Shown piece after piece: positions 25,437 through 33,710 of a stretch of DNA of 47,795 nt (position 1 is its first letter; the number at the start of each line of letters is the position of its first letter). The position numbers and the translations under genes were made by a program. Source of the DNA: Bacteroidales bacterium UBA2287 (GTDB taxonomy: Bacteria > Bacteroidota > Bacteroidia > Bacteroidales > Tenuifilaceae); assembly GCA_002345675.1 (NCBI GenBank), contig DDWL01000044.1:1-47795 (forward strand). The letters run 5' to 3'. Below the pieces are notes generated by a model, which was not told the origin of the DNA, did no database searches, and saw only the letters and a list, made by a program, of their open reading frames with translations.

Positions 25437-28046
25437 TTGCATTTAAGGTTTGTAACTATACTTTTTTCTGTGTTTGCCTCTGTTTTATGGGCAAATTTTA
25501 CGCTATACGCACAAGTCCCACTCAATATTCGTACCCAAGTTTCCGATAGCATAGCTATTCCTACCGATACAAGTACTATTTCAATCGATACAATTACTGT
25601 TTCAACCGATACTATTACAAGCGACAGCCCGATTAAGGATCCAGTGTTTACCGAGGCCACCGATTCGCTTATTTATTCGCTCGATGGTAAAAAAGTTTAT
25701 CTTTTCGGCAATGCATCGGTTAAGTACCAAAACATTGAACTTAAGGCCGATTACATTGAGTTTAATATGGAAACAAAGGAGGTTTACGCCATTGGACGTG
25801 CCGATAGCACCGGTAAAATTATTGGTAAACCAGTTTTTAAGGAGGGCTCGCAGGAGTTCCGTATGGATAAAATGGCCTACAACTTTAATACTAAAAGGGC
25901 TAAAATTAGCGATGTAATTACCCAGGAGTCTGGAGGATTTTTGCATGGCCATTCTACAAAAATGATGGAGGACAAAACGATCAATATTTCTGGCGGAAAA
26001 TTTACTACCTGCGATTTAGACCATCCCCACTTTTATATTAAAATTAACAAGGCAAAGGTTATTCCCAACGATCGTATGATAATGGGCCCAGCATACCTTG
26101 TAATTGCCGACGTTCCATTTCCAATTGGTCTTCCCTTTGGTTTTTTCCCCAGTTCAAGAGGGCGAGCTTCGGGAATTCTTATTCCCGAGTACGGGGAGGA
26201 GGAAAACCGTGGCTTTTTTATTCGACGAGGTGGATTCTATTGGGGAATTAGCGACTATGTCGACCTAACCCTTTTAGGTGGAATTTACAGCGGCGGCTCA
26301 TGGTCGCTTAATGCACGCTCGGGCTATAGAAAAAGGTACAGGTATAACGGTAATTTTTCTCTCGACTTTTCGAAAAATGTTTTTGGGGAAAAGGGTTTCG
26401 ATGGTCACAGAACCGACCAGTCGTACTGGCTAAACTGGAACCACTCCCAGGATCCAAAAGCAAACCCTAATTCTACATTTCAGGCAAGGGTAAATATGGG
26501 TAGCCCCAGTCACAATAGGTATAATCCGCAAACGGTCGATAACTTTTTGGCGAACCAAATTAGCTCGGGAGTTTCCTATTCAAAAGTTTGGGTTGGAACC
26601 CCATTTACAATGTCGGCAGCCCTAAGCCATTCGCAAAATAACGCCGATAGCACTATTAGCCTTAACCTTCCAAAGGTTTCGTTTAACATGAGTCGATTAT
26701 ATCCCTTTAAGCGTAAATCGGCTATTGGGCAAGCTCGTTGGTACGAAAAAGTTGGGATAACATACTCTGCCGAACTCGACAATTCGCTGTCGACAAAGTT
26801 CGACGACCTTTTTACTACTCAATCGCTTAAGAAAATGAAAAATGGAATTCAGCACCGAATTCCCTTGTCAACATCGTTTACCTTGCTTAAGTATGTGTCG
26901 CTTAGCCCATCGGTAAACTACTCCGAAAGCTGGTATCTACGCACCATTGAAAAGAGATGGAATGCCGATACAAGAAAAGTTACGATTGATACAATACAGG
27001 CCTTTAAACGTGCTTGGCAGTACAACACAGGGGCTTCGATGAGCACAAAATGGTACGGAATGTTTACATTCTCCCAAAAATCGAAGGTTCAAGCCATAAG
27101 GCATGTACTAACCCCTTCGGTTTCCATAAGCTATAGACCCGATTTTAGCACCGATTTTTACGGTTTTTACAAAACGGTTCAGGTCGACACTACTGGTCGC
27201 ACTCAGCAGTATTCAATTTTCGAGAATAGCATTTATGGTGGCCCTGCTTCAGGGAAAAGTGGATCAATTGGATTTGGTTTAGGTAATAACCTCGAAATGA
27301 AGGTGCGATCGGATAAAGATACAACTACAAATTTTCAGAAAATTAAAATTTTCGATAGCTTCAGCATTAACTCATCGTATAACCTTCTTGCCGACTCTAT
27401 GAAATTGGCCCCATTTTCCCTTTCGGCTCGCACAACGCTTTTCGAAAAAATAAATATCGATGCATCGGGAACTCTTGACCCTTACGCCCTAAATTCCACA
27501 GGTATAAAATATAATAAGTACTTATGGGACAAAGGTAAATTTGCGCGACTAACAAATTTTAGGGTTGGCATTGGCGTATCTCTTAATAGCTCCAAAGAAG
27601 AAAGTAATACAAGAAATTCAGGCAGGAATGACGAAATTCGTGCCGACGATATTTTACAAAGTTCGCTAGGCGATGACGCCATTGGTGGGTTTAGTAAGTC
27701 GGCTCAGGTCGATTTTTCAATTCCATGGAATATTAATATCGACTATTCGTATAACTACTCCAAGCCAGCATTTGAAAAAAACATTAGCCAAGCGCTATCG
27801 TTTTCGGGCAATTTAAGTTTAACAAAAAACTGGAAAATTGGTTTCCGATCGGGGTACGACCTAAAGGCTCAAAAGTTAACTACAAGTTCGCTCGACATAT
27901 ACCGCGATTTACATTGCTGGGAAATGAGAGTGTCAATTATTCCCATTGGTTACCTTAAAAGCTACAGCTTCCAAATTAATGTTAAATCGGCAATTCTGCA
28001 GGATTTAAAGCTCACAAAACGCGATTCGCATTTAAATAGACTTTAG
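25437..28046 (+). CDS. LptD-like outer-membrane LPS assembly protein
   Basis: A large outer-membrane protein of the LptD/OstA type, which inserts lipopolysaccharide in the outer leaflet. After a signal peptide (HLRFVTILFSVFASVLWANF... ending in YAQ) comes an OstA-type beta-taco domain (DSLIYSLDGKKVYLFGNASV, ELKADYIEFN, TTCDLDHPHFYI) and then a beta-barrel rich in alternating aromatic strands. I chose the TTG at 25437; a longer TTG start at 25392 would put 15 extra residues before the signal peptide and leave only 28 bp for the promoters of this and the divergent amidase. The gene's last 15 bases overlap the end of pabA. Length (869 residues here) fits Bacteroidota LptD. Confidence 0.88.
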   Translation: MHLRFVTILFSVFASVLWANFTLYAQVPLNIRTQVSDSIAIPTDTSTISIDTITVSTDTITSDSPIKDPVFTEATDSLIYSLDGKKVYLFGNASVKYQNIELKADYIEFNMETKEVYAIGRADSTGKIIGKPVFKEGSQEFRMDKMAYNFNTKRAKISDVITQESGGFLHGHSTKMMEDKTINISGGKFTTCDLDHPHFYIKINKAKVIPNDRMIMGPAYLVIADVPFPIGLPFGFFPSSRGRASGILIPEYGEEENRGFFIRRGGFYWGISDYVDLTLLGGIYSGGSWSLNARSGYRKRYRYNGNFSLDFSKNVFGEKGFDGHRTDQSYWLNWNHSQDPKANPNSTFQARVNMGSPSHNRYNPQTVDNFLANQISSGVSYSKVWVGTPFTMSAALSHSQNNADSTISLNLPKVSFNMSRLYPFKRKSAIGQARWYEKVGITYSAELDNSLSTKFDDLFTTQSLKKMKNGIQHRIPLSTSFTLLKYVSLSPSVNYSESWYLRTIEKRWNADTRKVTIDTIQAFKRAWQYNTGASMSTKWYGMFTFSQKSKVQAIRHVLTPSVSISYRPDFSTDFYGFYKTVQVDTTGRTQQYSIFENSIYGGPASGKSGSIGFGLGNNLEMKVRSDKDTTTNFQKIKIFDSFSINSSYNLLADSMKLAPFSLSARTTLFEKINIDASGTLDPYALNSTGIKYNKYLWDKGKFARLTNFRVGIGVSLNSSKEESNTRNSGRNDEIRADDILQSSLGDDAIGGFSKSAQVDFSIPWNINIDYSYNYSKPAFEKNISQALSFSGNLSLTKNWKIGFRSGYDLKAQKLTTSSLDIYRDLHCWEMRVSIIPIGYLKSYSFQINVKSAILQDLKLTKRDSHLNRL

Positions 28047-28619
28047 TGTTTCCAAGTAATTTACCCAATTGCTTAGCAACTTAAACCCATAAGGTGTTAG
28101 TATCGATTCGGGGTGAAACTGAACACTTTTTATGGGTAACTCGTTATGCGAAATAGCCATTGAGTAGCCGAATTTATCAACTGCTATTGACTTTAAATTT
28201 GGGTGACTGTCGAAATGGTTTACTGCCCAGCTATGGTAACGACCAGTTTCAAATTCTGCTGGAATGCCAATAAACAATGGGTCGTTTGGTTCTTCAATGC
28301 TAATTGGGACCGAAATGCCATGAAGGGGTTTTTCAATATTGACTAATTCGCAGCCAAAAAATTGAGCAATTGCCTGATGGCCAAGACAAATTCCTAAAAT
28401 TGGTGTACTCTTACCGAATGTATCAATTATGTCGAATAAATTTTCAGTTTCTTTTGGCAATCCAGGCCCAGGCGAAAGCACAATACCATTGTAGTGGTTA
28501 AGGTTTTTATCAAAAACACTATCGTTACGAAAAACATCAACTCTATCGCAGAGCTGCTCAAGGTAGTGAACCAAATTAAACGTAAACGAGTCGTAACAAT
28601 CTATTATAGCAATGGTCAT
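28032..28619 (-). CDS. pabA: Glutamine amidotransferase component of aminodeoxychorismate/anthranilate synthase
   Basis: A 195-residue class I glutamine amidotransferase that releases ammonia from glutamine for making 4-amino-4-deoxychorismate (folate) or anthranilate (tryptophan). The triad is Cys78 (GICLGHQ), His169 and Glu171 (FHPES), and the oxyanion loop SPGPG is at 49-53. The IIDCYDSFTFNLVHYL start is typical of PabA/TrpG. PabA or TrpG cannot be told apart from sequence alone, and no pabB or trp gene is near; pabA is the more likely name for a lone copy. Its 3' end overlaps lptD by 15 bp tail to tail. Upstream it is divergent from ridA. Confidence 0.88.
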   Translation of the reverse strand: MTIAIIDCYDSFTFNLVHYLEQLCDRVDVFRNDSVFDKNLNHYNGIVLSPGPGLPKETENLFDIIDTFGKSTPILGICLGHQAIAQFFGCELVNIEKPLHGISVPISIEEPNDPLFIGIPAEFETGRYHSWAVNHFDSHPNLKSIAVDKFGYSMAISHNELPIKSVQFHPESILTPYGFKLLSNWVNYLETLKSI

Positions 28620-28672
28620 TTAGCAATCGATTTACTATTTTTACATTTTAAAAATCACTCAAAATAAATAAA

Positions 28673-29050
28673 ATGAAACGAATAATTAGCACAGAAAATG
28701 CACCTAAGGCTGTAGGCCCTTACAGTCAGGCCGTTGAAGCCAATGGCTTTCTTTTTATTTCGGGGCAAATTCCAATTAACCCTGCAACAGCTGCTTTTGT
28801 CGACGGTGGAATTGTTGAGCAAACCGAACAGGTTATGAAGAACATTGGAGCAATTCTTAAGGAAGCTGGTTACGATTATGCCAATGTTGTAAAAACAACT
28901 TGCCTGCTAAGCGACATGAATAATTTTGCCGATTTTAATCAGGTTTATGCTCGCTACTTTACCGAAAAAATGCCTGCTCGCGCAACATTTGGCGTTGTAA
29001 AGCTACCCATGGGCGCTCTAGTTGAAGTGGAAGTGATAGCCAGCAAGTAA
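28673..29050 (+). CDS. ridA: RidA family reactive-intermediate deaminase
   Basis: A 125-residue cytoplasmic protein of the RidA (YjgF/YER057c/UK114) family, which hydrolyses reactive enamine/imine products of PLP enzymes such as 2-aminoacrylate. The N-terminal APKAVGPYSQAV, the FISGQIP turn, and the substrate-binding Arg103 in PARATF with a C-terminal VEVEVIA strand are all present. It is divergent from pabA with a 53-bp gap, and followed by a strong terminator. Confidence 0.96.
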   Translation: MKRIISTENAPKAVGPYSQAVEANGFLFISGQIPINPATAAFVDGGIVEQTEQVMKNIGAILKEAGYDYANVVKTTCLLSDMNNFADFNQVYARYFTEKMPARATFGVVKLPMGALVEVEVIASK

Positions 29051-29079
29051 GGTTTATTTAAGCATAATAATTTGTAAGG

Positions 29080-29122
29080 TTTGGGAAAAGTTTTAAACCC
29101 TTTTCCCAAATTTGTTTTTTTT
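29080..29122 (+). terminator. Rho-independent terminator of ridA
   Basis: TTTGGGAAAAG (29080-29090) pairs with CTTTTCCCAAA (29100-29110), nine-base loop, followed by a long T tract with one interruption. Placed about 30 bp after the ridA stop codon. Confidence 0.85.
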
Positions 29123-29271
29123 ATTAAAAAGTTAAGTTCCTCATTACCCTCAATTTATGAACTTGAGTTTAGTCTAGTTATAGCTATTGGTTTGAGGGGT
29201 AATTATTCATTTTTTTTCATTCTAAGCACAAAACACTAATTGATAATGCGTTAGAAAAAGTTTGATAAATA

Positions 29272-29303
29272 TTTGGTTAATATTATTAACTACTTTATAT
29301 TTG
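29272..29303 (+). promoter_or_regulatory. Bacteroidota-type promoter of the membrane protein / wHTH gene pair
   Basis: TTTG at 29272-29275 and TATATTTG at 29296-29303 are 20 bp apart, matching the -33/-7 form of Bacteroidota vegetative promoters (TTTG and TAnnTTTG). The start codon follows at 29335, leaving a leader of about 25 bases. The best promoter match in the window. Confidence 0.7.
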
Positions 29304-29334
29304 TGTTAATTTAATCTAGCAAAAAGTTAAAAAT

Positions 29335-29949
29335 ATGGATAAAAATACTTTATCACCTGAGGAGAGTTTTAATATTATAAGCAAAGCTATTTCAAACTTT
29401 AAGATGAATTATAAGGAAAGTTCTAAACTTTTTCTTCTTTGGGGTTGGGTTTTATCTCTTGCTAGCTTTTCCAATTTTATAATCCTAAAATATTTAAATA
29501 GCAAGGAAGTGCATGAGTTAACAATTGGAAATTGGGAGTTTGAAGGACTTCTGAGTCTTAGTAATTGGGCTGTATTTATACTCACTGGGTTTATAATTCA
29601 ATTTTATATACTAAGCAAAATTGATAGGAGCAAGAAAGTTTACAGCTATTTGGATTCGTATCTAAAAAAATTATGGCAAGTAACTGCTGCTTCTATATTT
29701 GTGGCAACAATAATTTGTATGAAATTGGGGATTACTCCACCTCCAATAATTTTATTAATCGTAGGTATTGCAACTACAACCACCGGGCTAGCTATTAAGT
29801 ATAAACCTTTAACTATTGGTGGCACGGCATTTTTCATTTTTAGTATTGCAGCAACATTTGTCTCAAATTCATACATTGCAGTAATTGTTGGAGCTGCAAT
29901 AGTCTGCGGTTACCTGATACCGGGTTATTTTTTAAAATCAGCAAAATAA
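29335..29949 (+). CDS. Six-helix membrane protein of unknown function
   Basis: A 204-residue integral membrane protein with about six hydrophobic helices: near 33-51, 74-93, 112-130, 134-150, 155-172 and 176-198. It has no signal peptide and no motif I can name. The N-terminal 30 residues are polar and helical (SPEESFNIISKAISNF). It is separated by only seven bases from a winged-helix regulator, a pairing often seen in Bacteroidota as a small cassette (membrane protein and wHTH). The sequence uses more AT-rich codons than its neighbours, as does the next gene and the broken gene after it. Function unknown. Confidence 0.75.
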   Translation: MDKNTLSPEESFNIISKAISNFKMNYKESSKLFLLWGWVLSLASFSNFIILKYLNSKEVHELTIGNWEFEGLLSLSNWAVFILTGFIIQFYILSKIDRSKKVYSYLDSYLKKLWQVTAASIFVATIICMKLGITPPPIILLIVGIATTTTGLAIKYKPLTIGGTAFFIFSIAATFVSNSYIAVIVGAAIVCGYLIPGYFLKSAK

Positions 29950-29956
29950 TAATACT

Positions 29957-30244
29957 ATGTATAATGATTTAGATCCTCTATTGCACTCGCAATTGCGGTT
30001 GGCAATTATTTCGATGCTGGTAACTTCCGAGAAAATGGATTTTACCTATATACAAAGCGAAACGAAAGCTGCTGCAGGAAATATTAGTATACAGATAAAA
30101 AAACTAGAAGAAGCAGGGTATATAAAAGTTGAAAAATCGTTTAAGAATAATTACCCTAATACCATGATTTCAATCACAGAAAAAGGAGTAAGGGCTTTTG
30201 AATCGTATGTGAACAATTTGAAAAAGTACATTAATCCAAAGTAA
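29957..30244 (+). CDS. Small winged-helix transcriptional regulator
   Basis: A 95-residue DNA-binding protein with one winged helix. The pattern LRLAIISMLVTSEKMDFTYIQ, then helix SETKAAAGNISIQIKKLEEAGYI and the wing VEKSFKNNYPNTMISITEKG match the MarR/ArsR-like HTH_27 group. The protein is short, with no effector domain. It is encoded seven bases after the membrane protein gene, so is surely coexpressed and likely controls the pair or reacts to the membrane partner. DNA-binding call is firm; target unknown. Confidence 0.85.
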   Translation: MYNDLDPLLHSQLRLAIISMLVTSEKMDFTYIQSETKAAAGNISIQIKKLEEAGYIKVEKSFKNNYPNTMISITEKGVRAFESYVNNLKKYINPK

Positions 30245-30294
30245 TTTTTTTAAAATATATAGTTAATAATATAAACTACTTAATAATATTGAAT

Positions 30295-31961
30295 ATGAAA
30301 AGAGCAATATTTATTTTATTTGTTTCATCACTTTTGCAATGTAGTTGTGCCCAAAACAATTCGCAAAACAGTGAAAAATTAGACTTAACAAAAAGTTTTA
30401 AAAAAGACAGTATTTCTGTTTTGGACTTTTATCGGCAATACAGCATATTTACCGATCCGGGAGAATATGCATACATGTACAAGAATCTACCTGATTCTTT
30501 GCCAGAACTATGCAGCCTAATAAAATCGCAGTTCATACATCCTTATTCTGAGTTGCCTCAATACCGTGAACAACTTCCAAAGGAGTGATGGAATGAATCT
30601 TTCGAATATCCTAGTGTTAAATCGATTTTAAAGGGACTCCTGTCTTTGGATTCCTTGGGCATAGTGATAAATCGAAAACCTGAGAAGCGACTTGTGCTTG
30701 GTTGCAACCAAAATTCGATTTTACTAGCATCAGTATTAAAGTATCGTGGAATACCTGCAAGGGTGCGGTTTGGACATGCCACTTATATTCTACCTGGATT
30801 TCACTTAAGTCATGCAATCTGTGAGGTCTGGAATGAAGATGACAAACGCTGGATGCTTGTTGATCCCAGCATGGATATGGTCGATTTTAGCCATGAAAAA
30901 TTCGACTTTAGTAACGATATATGGTTAAAAATGCTAAAGGGAGAAATTGATCCTAACCTTTATGGAATTCCCCAAAAATACACAGGATTGGTTTCAATAG
31001 TAGGAAAAGTTTGTACTGATTTGGCATCCATATTAGGAATCGAATTTCCCATTAATCAGTACGCTCCAATTTTAGATGAAATTTTACTGAATAATCAACT
31101 TAATTCAAAACATATAGAAACGCTAACCAAAATAAGTGAATTAATGGAGTCAATCGATGCAGATAATCTATCGATTTTACAGGATATCTATAGAAATTCT
31201 CCACAAATTCAACTTTCAAAGACATTTGGAGTTAATATAAAAACATATGAAAATAAAAATATTTCTGTTACTAAACCAGTAATTGAATTTGTAGATATAC
31301 CAGAAGGCAAGTTTATAATGGGAAGTCCTGTTATTGAGCACGAAAGAAAGGGTGATGAAATTCAGCATGAAGTTACACTCAGCGGCTTTAAAATGAGCAA
31401 ATATCCTATAACCAATGAGCAATACGATTTATTTTGTGAAGCTACTGGAAGAGATAAACCCCGTGGACGTGAAAAAGGGAATTTTCCGGTATCTCAGGTT
31501 ACTTGGTACGATGCAGATGAATTTGCTAAATGGATGGGAGGAAGGTTACCCACTGAAGCCGAGTGGGAATATGCTGCCCGAGCAAATACAACAACACCAT
31601 TTCATACAGGAGAATGTCTGACATCTGAACAGGCTAATTTTAATGGTAAAGAACCTTATAAAAGCTGCAAAAAAAGTGAAAAAAGGGGAAAACCTATGCC
31701 AGTTGGCTGCTTTTCTCCAAATGCGTTTGGTTTATACGAAATGCATGGAAATATTTGGGAATGGACAAACGATTGGTATGGACAGTATGATGTCGAAAAT
31801 ACGACTGATCCAAAAGGTCCCGATAATGGTGAAACTAAAGTTATTCGTGGAGGGGGGTGGCGTAACTCTGCTTCTGAATGTAGGTCGGCCTATCGTGGCG
31901 AGGCCTTTATCCTGTTGTTAAAGGTGCCGGAATTAGCTTCAGAATTGTAATGGATGAATAA
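30295..31961 (+). pseudogene. Broken transglutaminase-like / FGE-sulfatase-domain protein (in-frame UGA and frameshift)
   Basis: An exported protein that is interrupted twice. From the ATG at 30295 (signal peptide to SCA) the frame runs 97 residues to a TGA at 30586-30588, then continues in the same frame without another stop. Beyond it are a transglutaminase-like core (Cys in LGCNQNS, His in LSHAICEVWN, Asp in LVDPSMD) and an FGE/SUMF1-type domain (IPEGKFIMGSP, LPTEAEWEYAAR, GLYEMHGNIWEWTNDWYG, VIRGGGWRN). Near 31905 the frame changes: the normal FGE ending GISFRIVMDE is only found in another frame, ending at 31961. Two lesions suggest decay, though sequencing errors are possible. A 434-residue fragment in the first frame could be made from a TTG at 30646. 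Confidence 0.8.
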
Positions 31962-31972
31962 TTAATAATATT

Positions 31973-32017
31973 GACAAAAGATATGGCTTAAGTTTTAATC
32001 ATATCTTTTGTCTTTTT
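31973..32017 (+). terminator. Strong terminator after the broken FGE gene
   Basis: GACAAAAGATATG (31973-31985) pairs perfectly with CATATCTTTTGTC (32000-32012), then five T. Its place right after the frameshifted end at 31961, not the early stop, supports the longer gene structure. Confidence 0.9.
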
Positions 32018-32180
32018 CGACCTAATCACTGAGTTAAAAAAAGAACCATAATCTTAATTAAATTCCTTTCAAGTATAAAAATTTAATCTGCTAGAATAAT
32101 TTAAAATTAAACTGCAATTAGTATAGTTGCTCTCTTTTTTTTAAGACCAAAACTTAGGCTAAATAGCAAAAGTTAAGGAA

Positions 32181-32588
32181 TTAATTTTTAGGAATTTTAC
32201 TCCTTAGTTTTACAACATGTACGGTAACCCCAATTGCAATTGCAACTAAAAGAACTTGTAGCCATAAAGTTCCCGTTGCAAAATAAACGCTATATGTAAT
32301 TGACCCCCAAAGAAGTATAAGGGTAAAAGCCTTTATCTTAATGTCAATAGCCCTATACTCAATGTAGTTTTTAATGTAAAAACCAAAAACCCTATGGGTT
32401 AACAGCCAACGGTATAGCCCTTGCGAACTTCGAAAAAAAAGATAGGCTGCCAGCAGCAAAAAAGGGGTTGTTGGGAGTATGGGAACAAAAATTCCTATTG
32501 TACCAAGTACAACAGATACAACACCCCCAAATACCATTAAAAAACGAGCAAACTTGCCTGTAGGCTTTTTGCTTTTGCTTAGCGCCAT
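32181..32588 (-). CDS. YbaN/DUF454-family membrane protein
   Basis: A 135-residue inner-membrane protein of the DUF454 (YbaN) family, of unknown function. The GTIGIFVPILPTTPFLLLAAYLFFRSS segment (broken in the family as VLGxxGxxxPxLPTTPFLLLA) near residues 28-54 is the family hallmark. About three to four helices. It is downstream of the two CDGSH genes on the same strand with 13-bp spacing, so it is probably in their operon, which points to a link with redox or heme/iron handling, though nothing in the protein itself shows this. Confidence 0.85.
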   Translation of the reverse strand: MALSKSKKPTGKFARFLMVFGGVVSVVLGTIGIFVPILPTTPFLLLAAYLFFRSSQGLYRWLLTHRVFGFYIKNYIEYRAIDIKIKAFTLILLWGSITYSVYFATGTLWLQVLLVAIAIGVTVHVVKLRSKIPKN

Positions 32589-32601
32589 TAATAGGGGAGT
32601 G

Positions 32602-32808
32602 TTACTTTATAAAAGTTTTCTTATGGCTTCCGTCGCAAAACGGCTTTTTGGCCGAGTGTCCGCACACACAAAGAAACGCTTCGTTGGCACTATCGAGTTC
32701 GAAGGCTTTGCCGTCGGGACCCGAAATGGTGAAGTTGCCTTCAACTTTCAATGGGCCTTTGTCGATTAGGTTAAGTATTGCCGATACTCTCTTTTTATTC
32801 TGTTCCAT
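32602..32808 (-). CDS. CDGSH iron-sulfur protein, single domain
   Basis: A 68-residue protein with one CDGSH 2Fe-2S domain (mitoNEET family). The four ligands are all present: Cys47, Cys49, Cys58 and His62, in CVCGHSAKKPFCDGSH, an exact fit to the CXCX2(S/T)X3PXCDG(S/A/T)H consensus. The protein is cytoplasmic. It is encoded two bases after a gene whose product carries a second CDGSH domain, so the two are coexpressed. Redox or iron-sulfur transfer is the likely role. Confidence 0.92.
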   Translation of the reverse strand: MEQNKKRVSAILNLIDKGPLKVEGNFTISGPDGKAFELDSANEAFLCVCGHSAKKPFCDGSHKKTFIK

Positions 32809-32810
32809 TG

Positions 32811-33311
32811 CTACTGGTTATTTTCGTCCTTAAAGCCCATTTTAAAATGCTGCCCATCGCAAAAAGGTGGGTTGTTGGTATATCCGCAGCGACAAATCGA
32901 TACTATTTGCATCGACTTAATTTCAGTCCCATCGGCACCTACTACTTTGAATTTCCCTGATACCAGAAGCGGACCATTTCGCATTACCTGAATTTTCAGG
33001 GGTTCTTCCAAAAAACCTTCTTCTTCTAAATTCTCCTCATTGTTAACGATTTCTTTGACAGCTTTCGATGACTTTTCGGCATTATTCTTTTCGGGGTCGT
33101 TCCACTTAAACATTAAGGCGTTGGTTGGGCACTGGTTAACAATGTCAACTATTTTTTCGGTTGGGGCACCGTTCATGTCAACCCATGGTCTGTTTCGGGG
33201 ATTAAAAACCGAAAGTAGCTTTGTGTAACATGTTGTGGCGTGAATACATTCGCCAGGTTTCCAATAAACTGTTATGTCGTTGTTTGAGTAGCTTCGGTTA
33301 TTCTTTTCCAT
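32811..33311 (-). CDS. YjdI-type iron-sulfur (Fer4_19) and CDGSH fusion protein
   Basis: A 166-residue protein with two iron-sulfur domains. Residues about 12-70 match the mono-cluster YjdI/Fer4_19 domain (CIHATTC, FNPRNRPWVDMNGA, then CPTNAL), with Cys22, Cys28 and Cys61 as likely ligands. An acidic linker (about 71-100) joins a CDGSH domain with Cys140, Cys142, Cys151 and His155 in CRCGYTNNPPFCDGQH. The fusion is directly followed by a separate CDGSH gene and then a DUF454 gene, all on one strand with short gaps. An electron-transfer chain between the two CDGSH proteins is a reasonable guess. Confidence 0.88.
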   Translation of the reverse strand: MEKNNRSYSNNDITVYWKPGECIHATTCYTKLLSVFNPRNRPWVDMNGAPTEKIVDIVNQCPTNALMFKWNDPEKNNAEKSSKAVKEIVNNEENLEEEGFLEEPLKIQVMRNGPLLVSGKFKVVGADGTEIKSMQIVSICRCGYTNNPPFCDGQHFKMGFKDENNQ

Positions 33312-33710
33312 AATGAATTAACTTTGTAAAATTGAACAATTAAAAACCTGCTCACATTTGCGTACTTTTGTTGCCAATAATTCTGTGGAAAAATACCTAA
33401 AATTTCTCGAACGAATTTTACTAATTGGCATTTTTTATGCTAATAACCTGATTTCGATATAAGTCTAACCATAAAAGGACTGTACAATAAGGTAATAAGG
33501 TTTGTTGTGATGTTAAAGTTAGGTTACTAAGGTTGAAAAATAGTTTAATAAGGTTTTTAAGCGACATAAACATTATTCCCTTATTAATAAACTAAATGCG
33601 TTTAATAAATTACATCGAACTCATGATAATTATTCGCTTTTGTATTTTTTTTAAACTGTTATAGCCAAAATTACGTTTAAAGGTATGTAAGTGAACTTTA
33701 AAACAAGACA
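33312..33710. other. Intergenic region with TAAGGTT array and unmarked promoters
   Basis: About 400 bp between divergent genes. Most of it is the repeat array at 33484-33603. The CDGSH operon and the DUF4294 gene must both have promoters here but I find no good TTTG / TAnnTTTG pair. Confidence 0.5.
33484..33603 (+). repeat. Degenerate TAAGGTT array, copy A, ending in AAATGCGTTT
   Basis: Contains AATAAGGTAATAAGGTT (33487-33503), TACTAAGGTT near 33525-33534 and ATAAGGTTTTTAAG near 33548-33561, then an inverted ATTCCCTTATT and the decamer AAATGCGTTT at 33594-33603. The minus strand of 8770-8876 shows the same series, also followed at a distance by AAATGCGTTT. Confidence 0.55.

Noticed and set aside
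30586..30588. UGA read as an amino acid (recoding or selenocysteine)
   Set aside because: Other genes in the window stop at TGA (tgt, the 37413 gene). No Sec-type hairpin was seen, and a second frameshift lesion in the same gene makes decay or error simpler.
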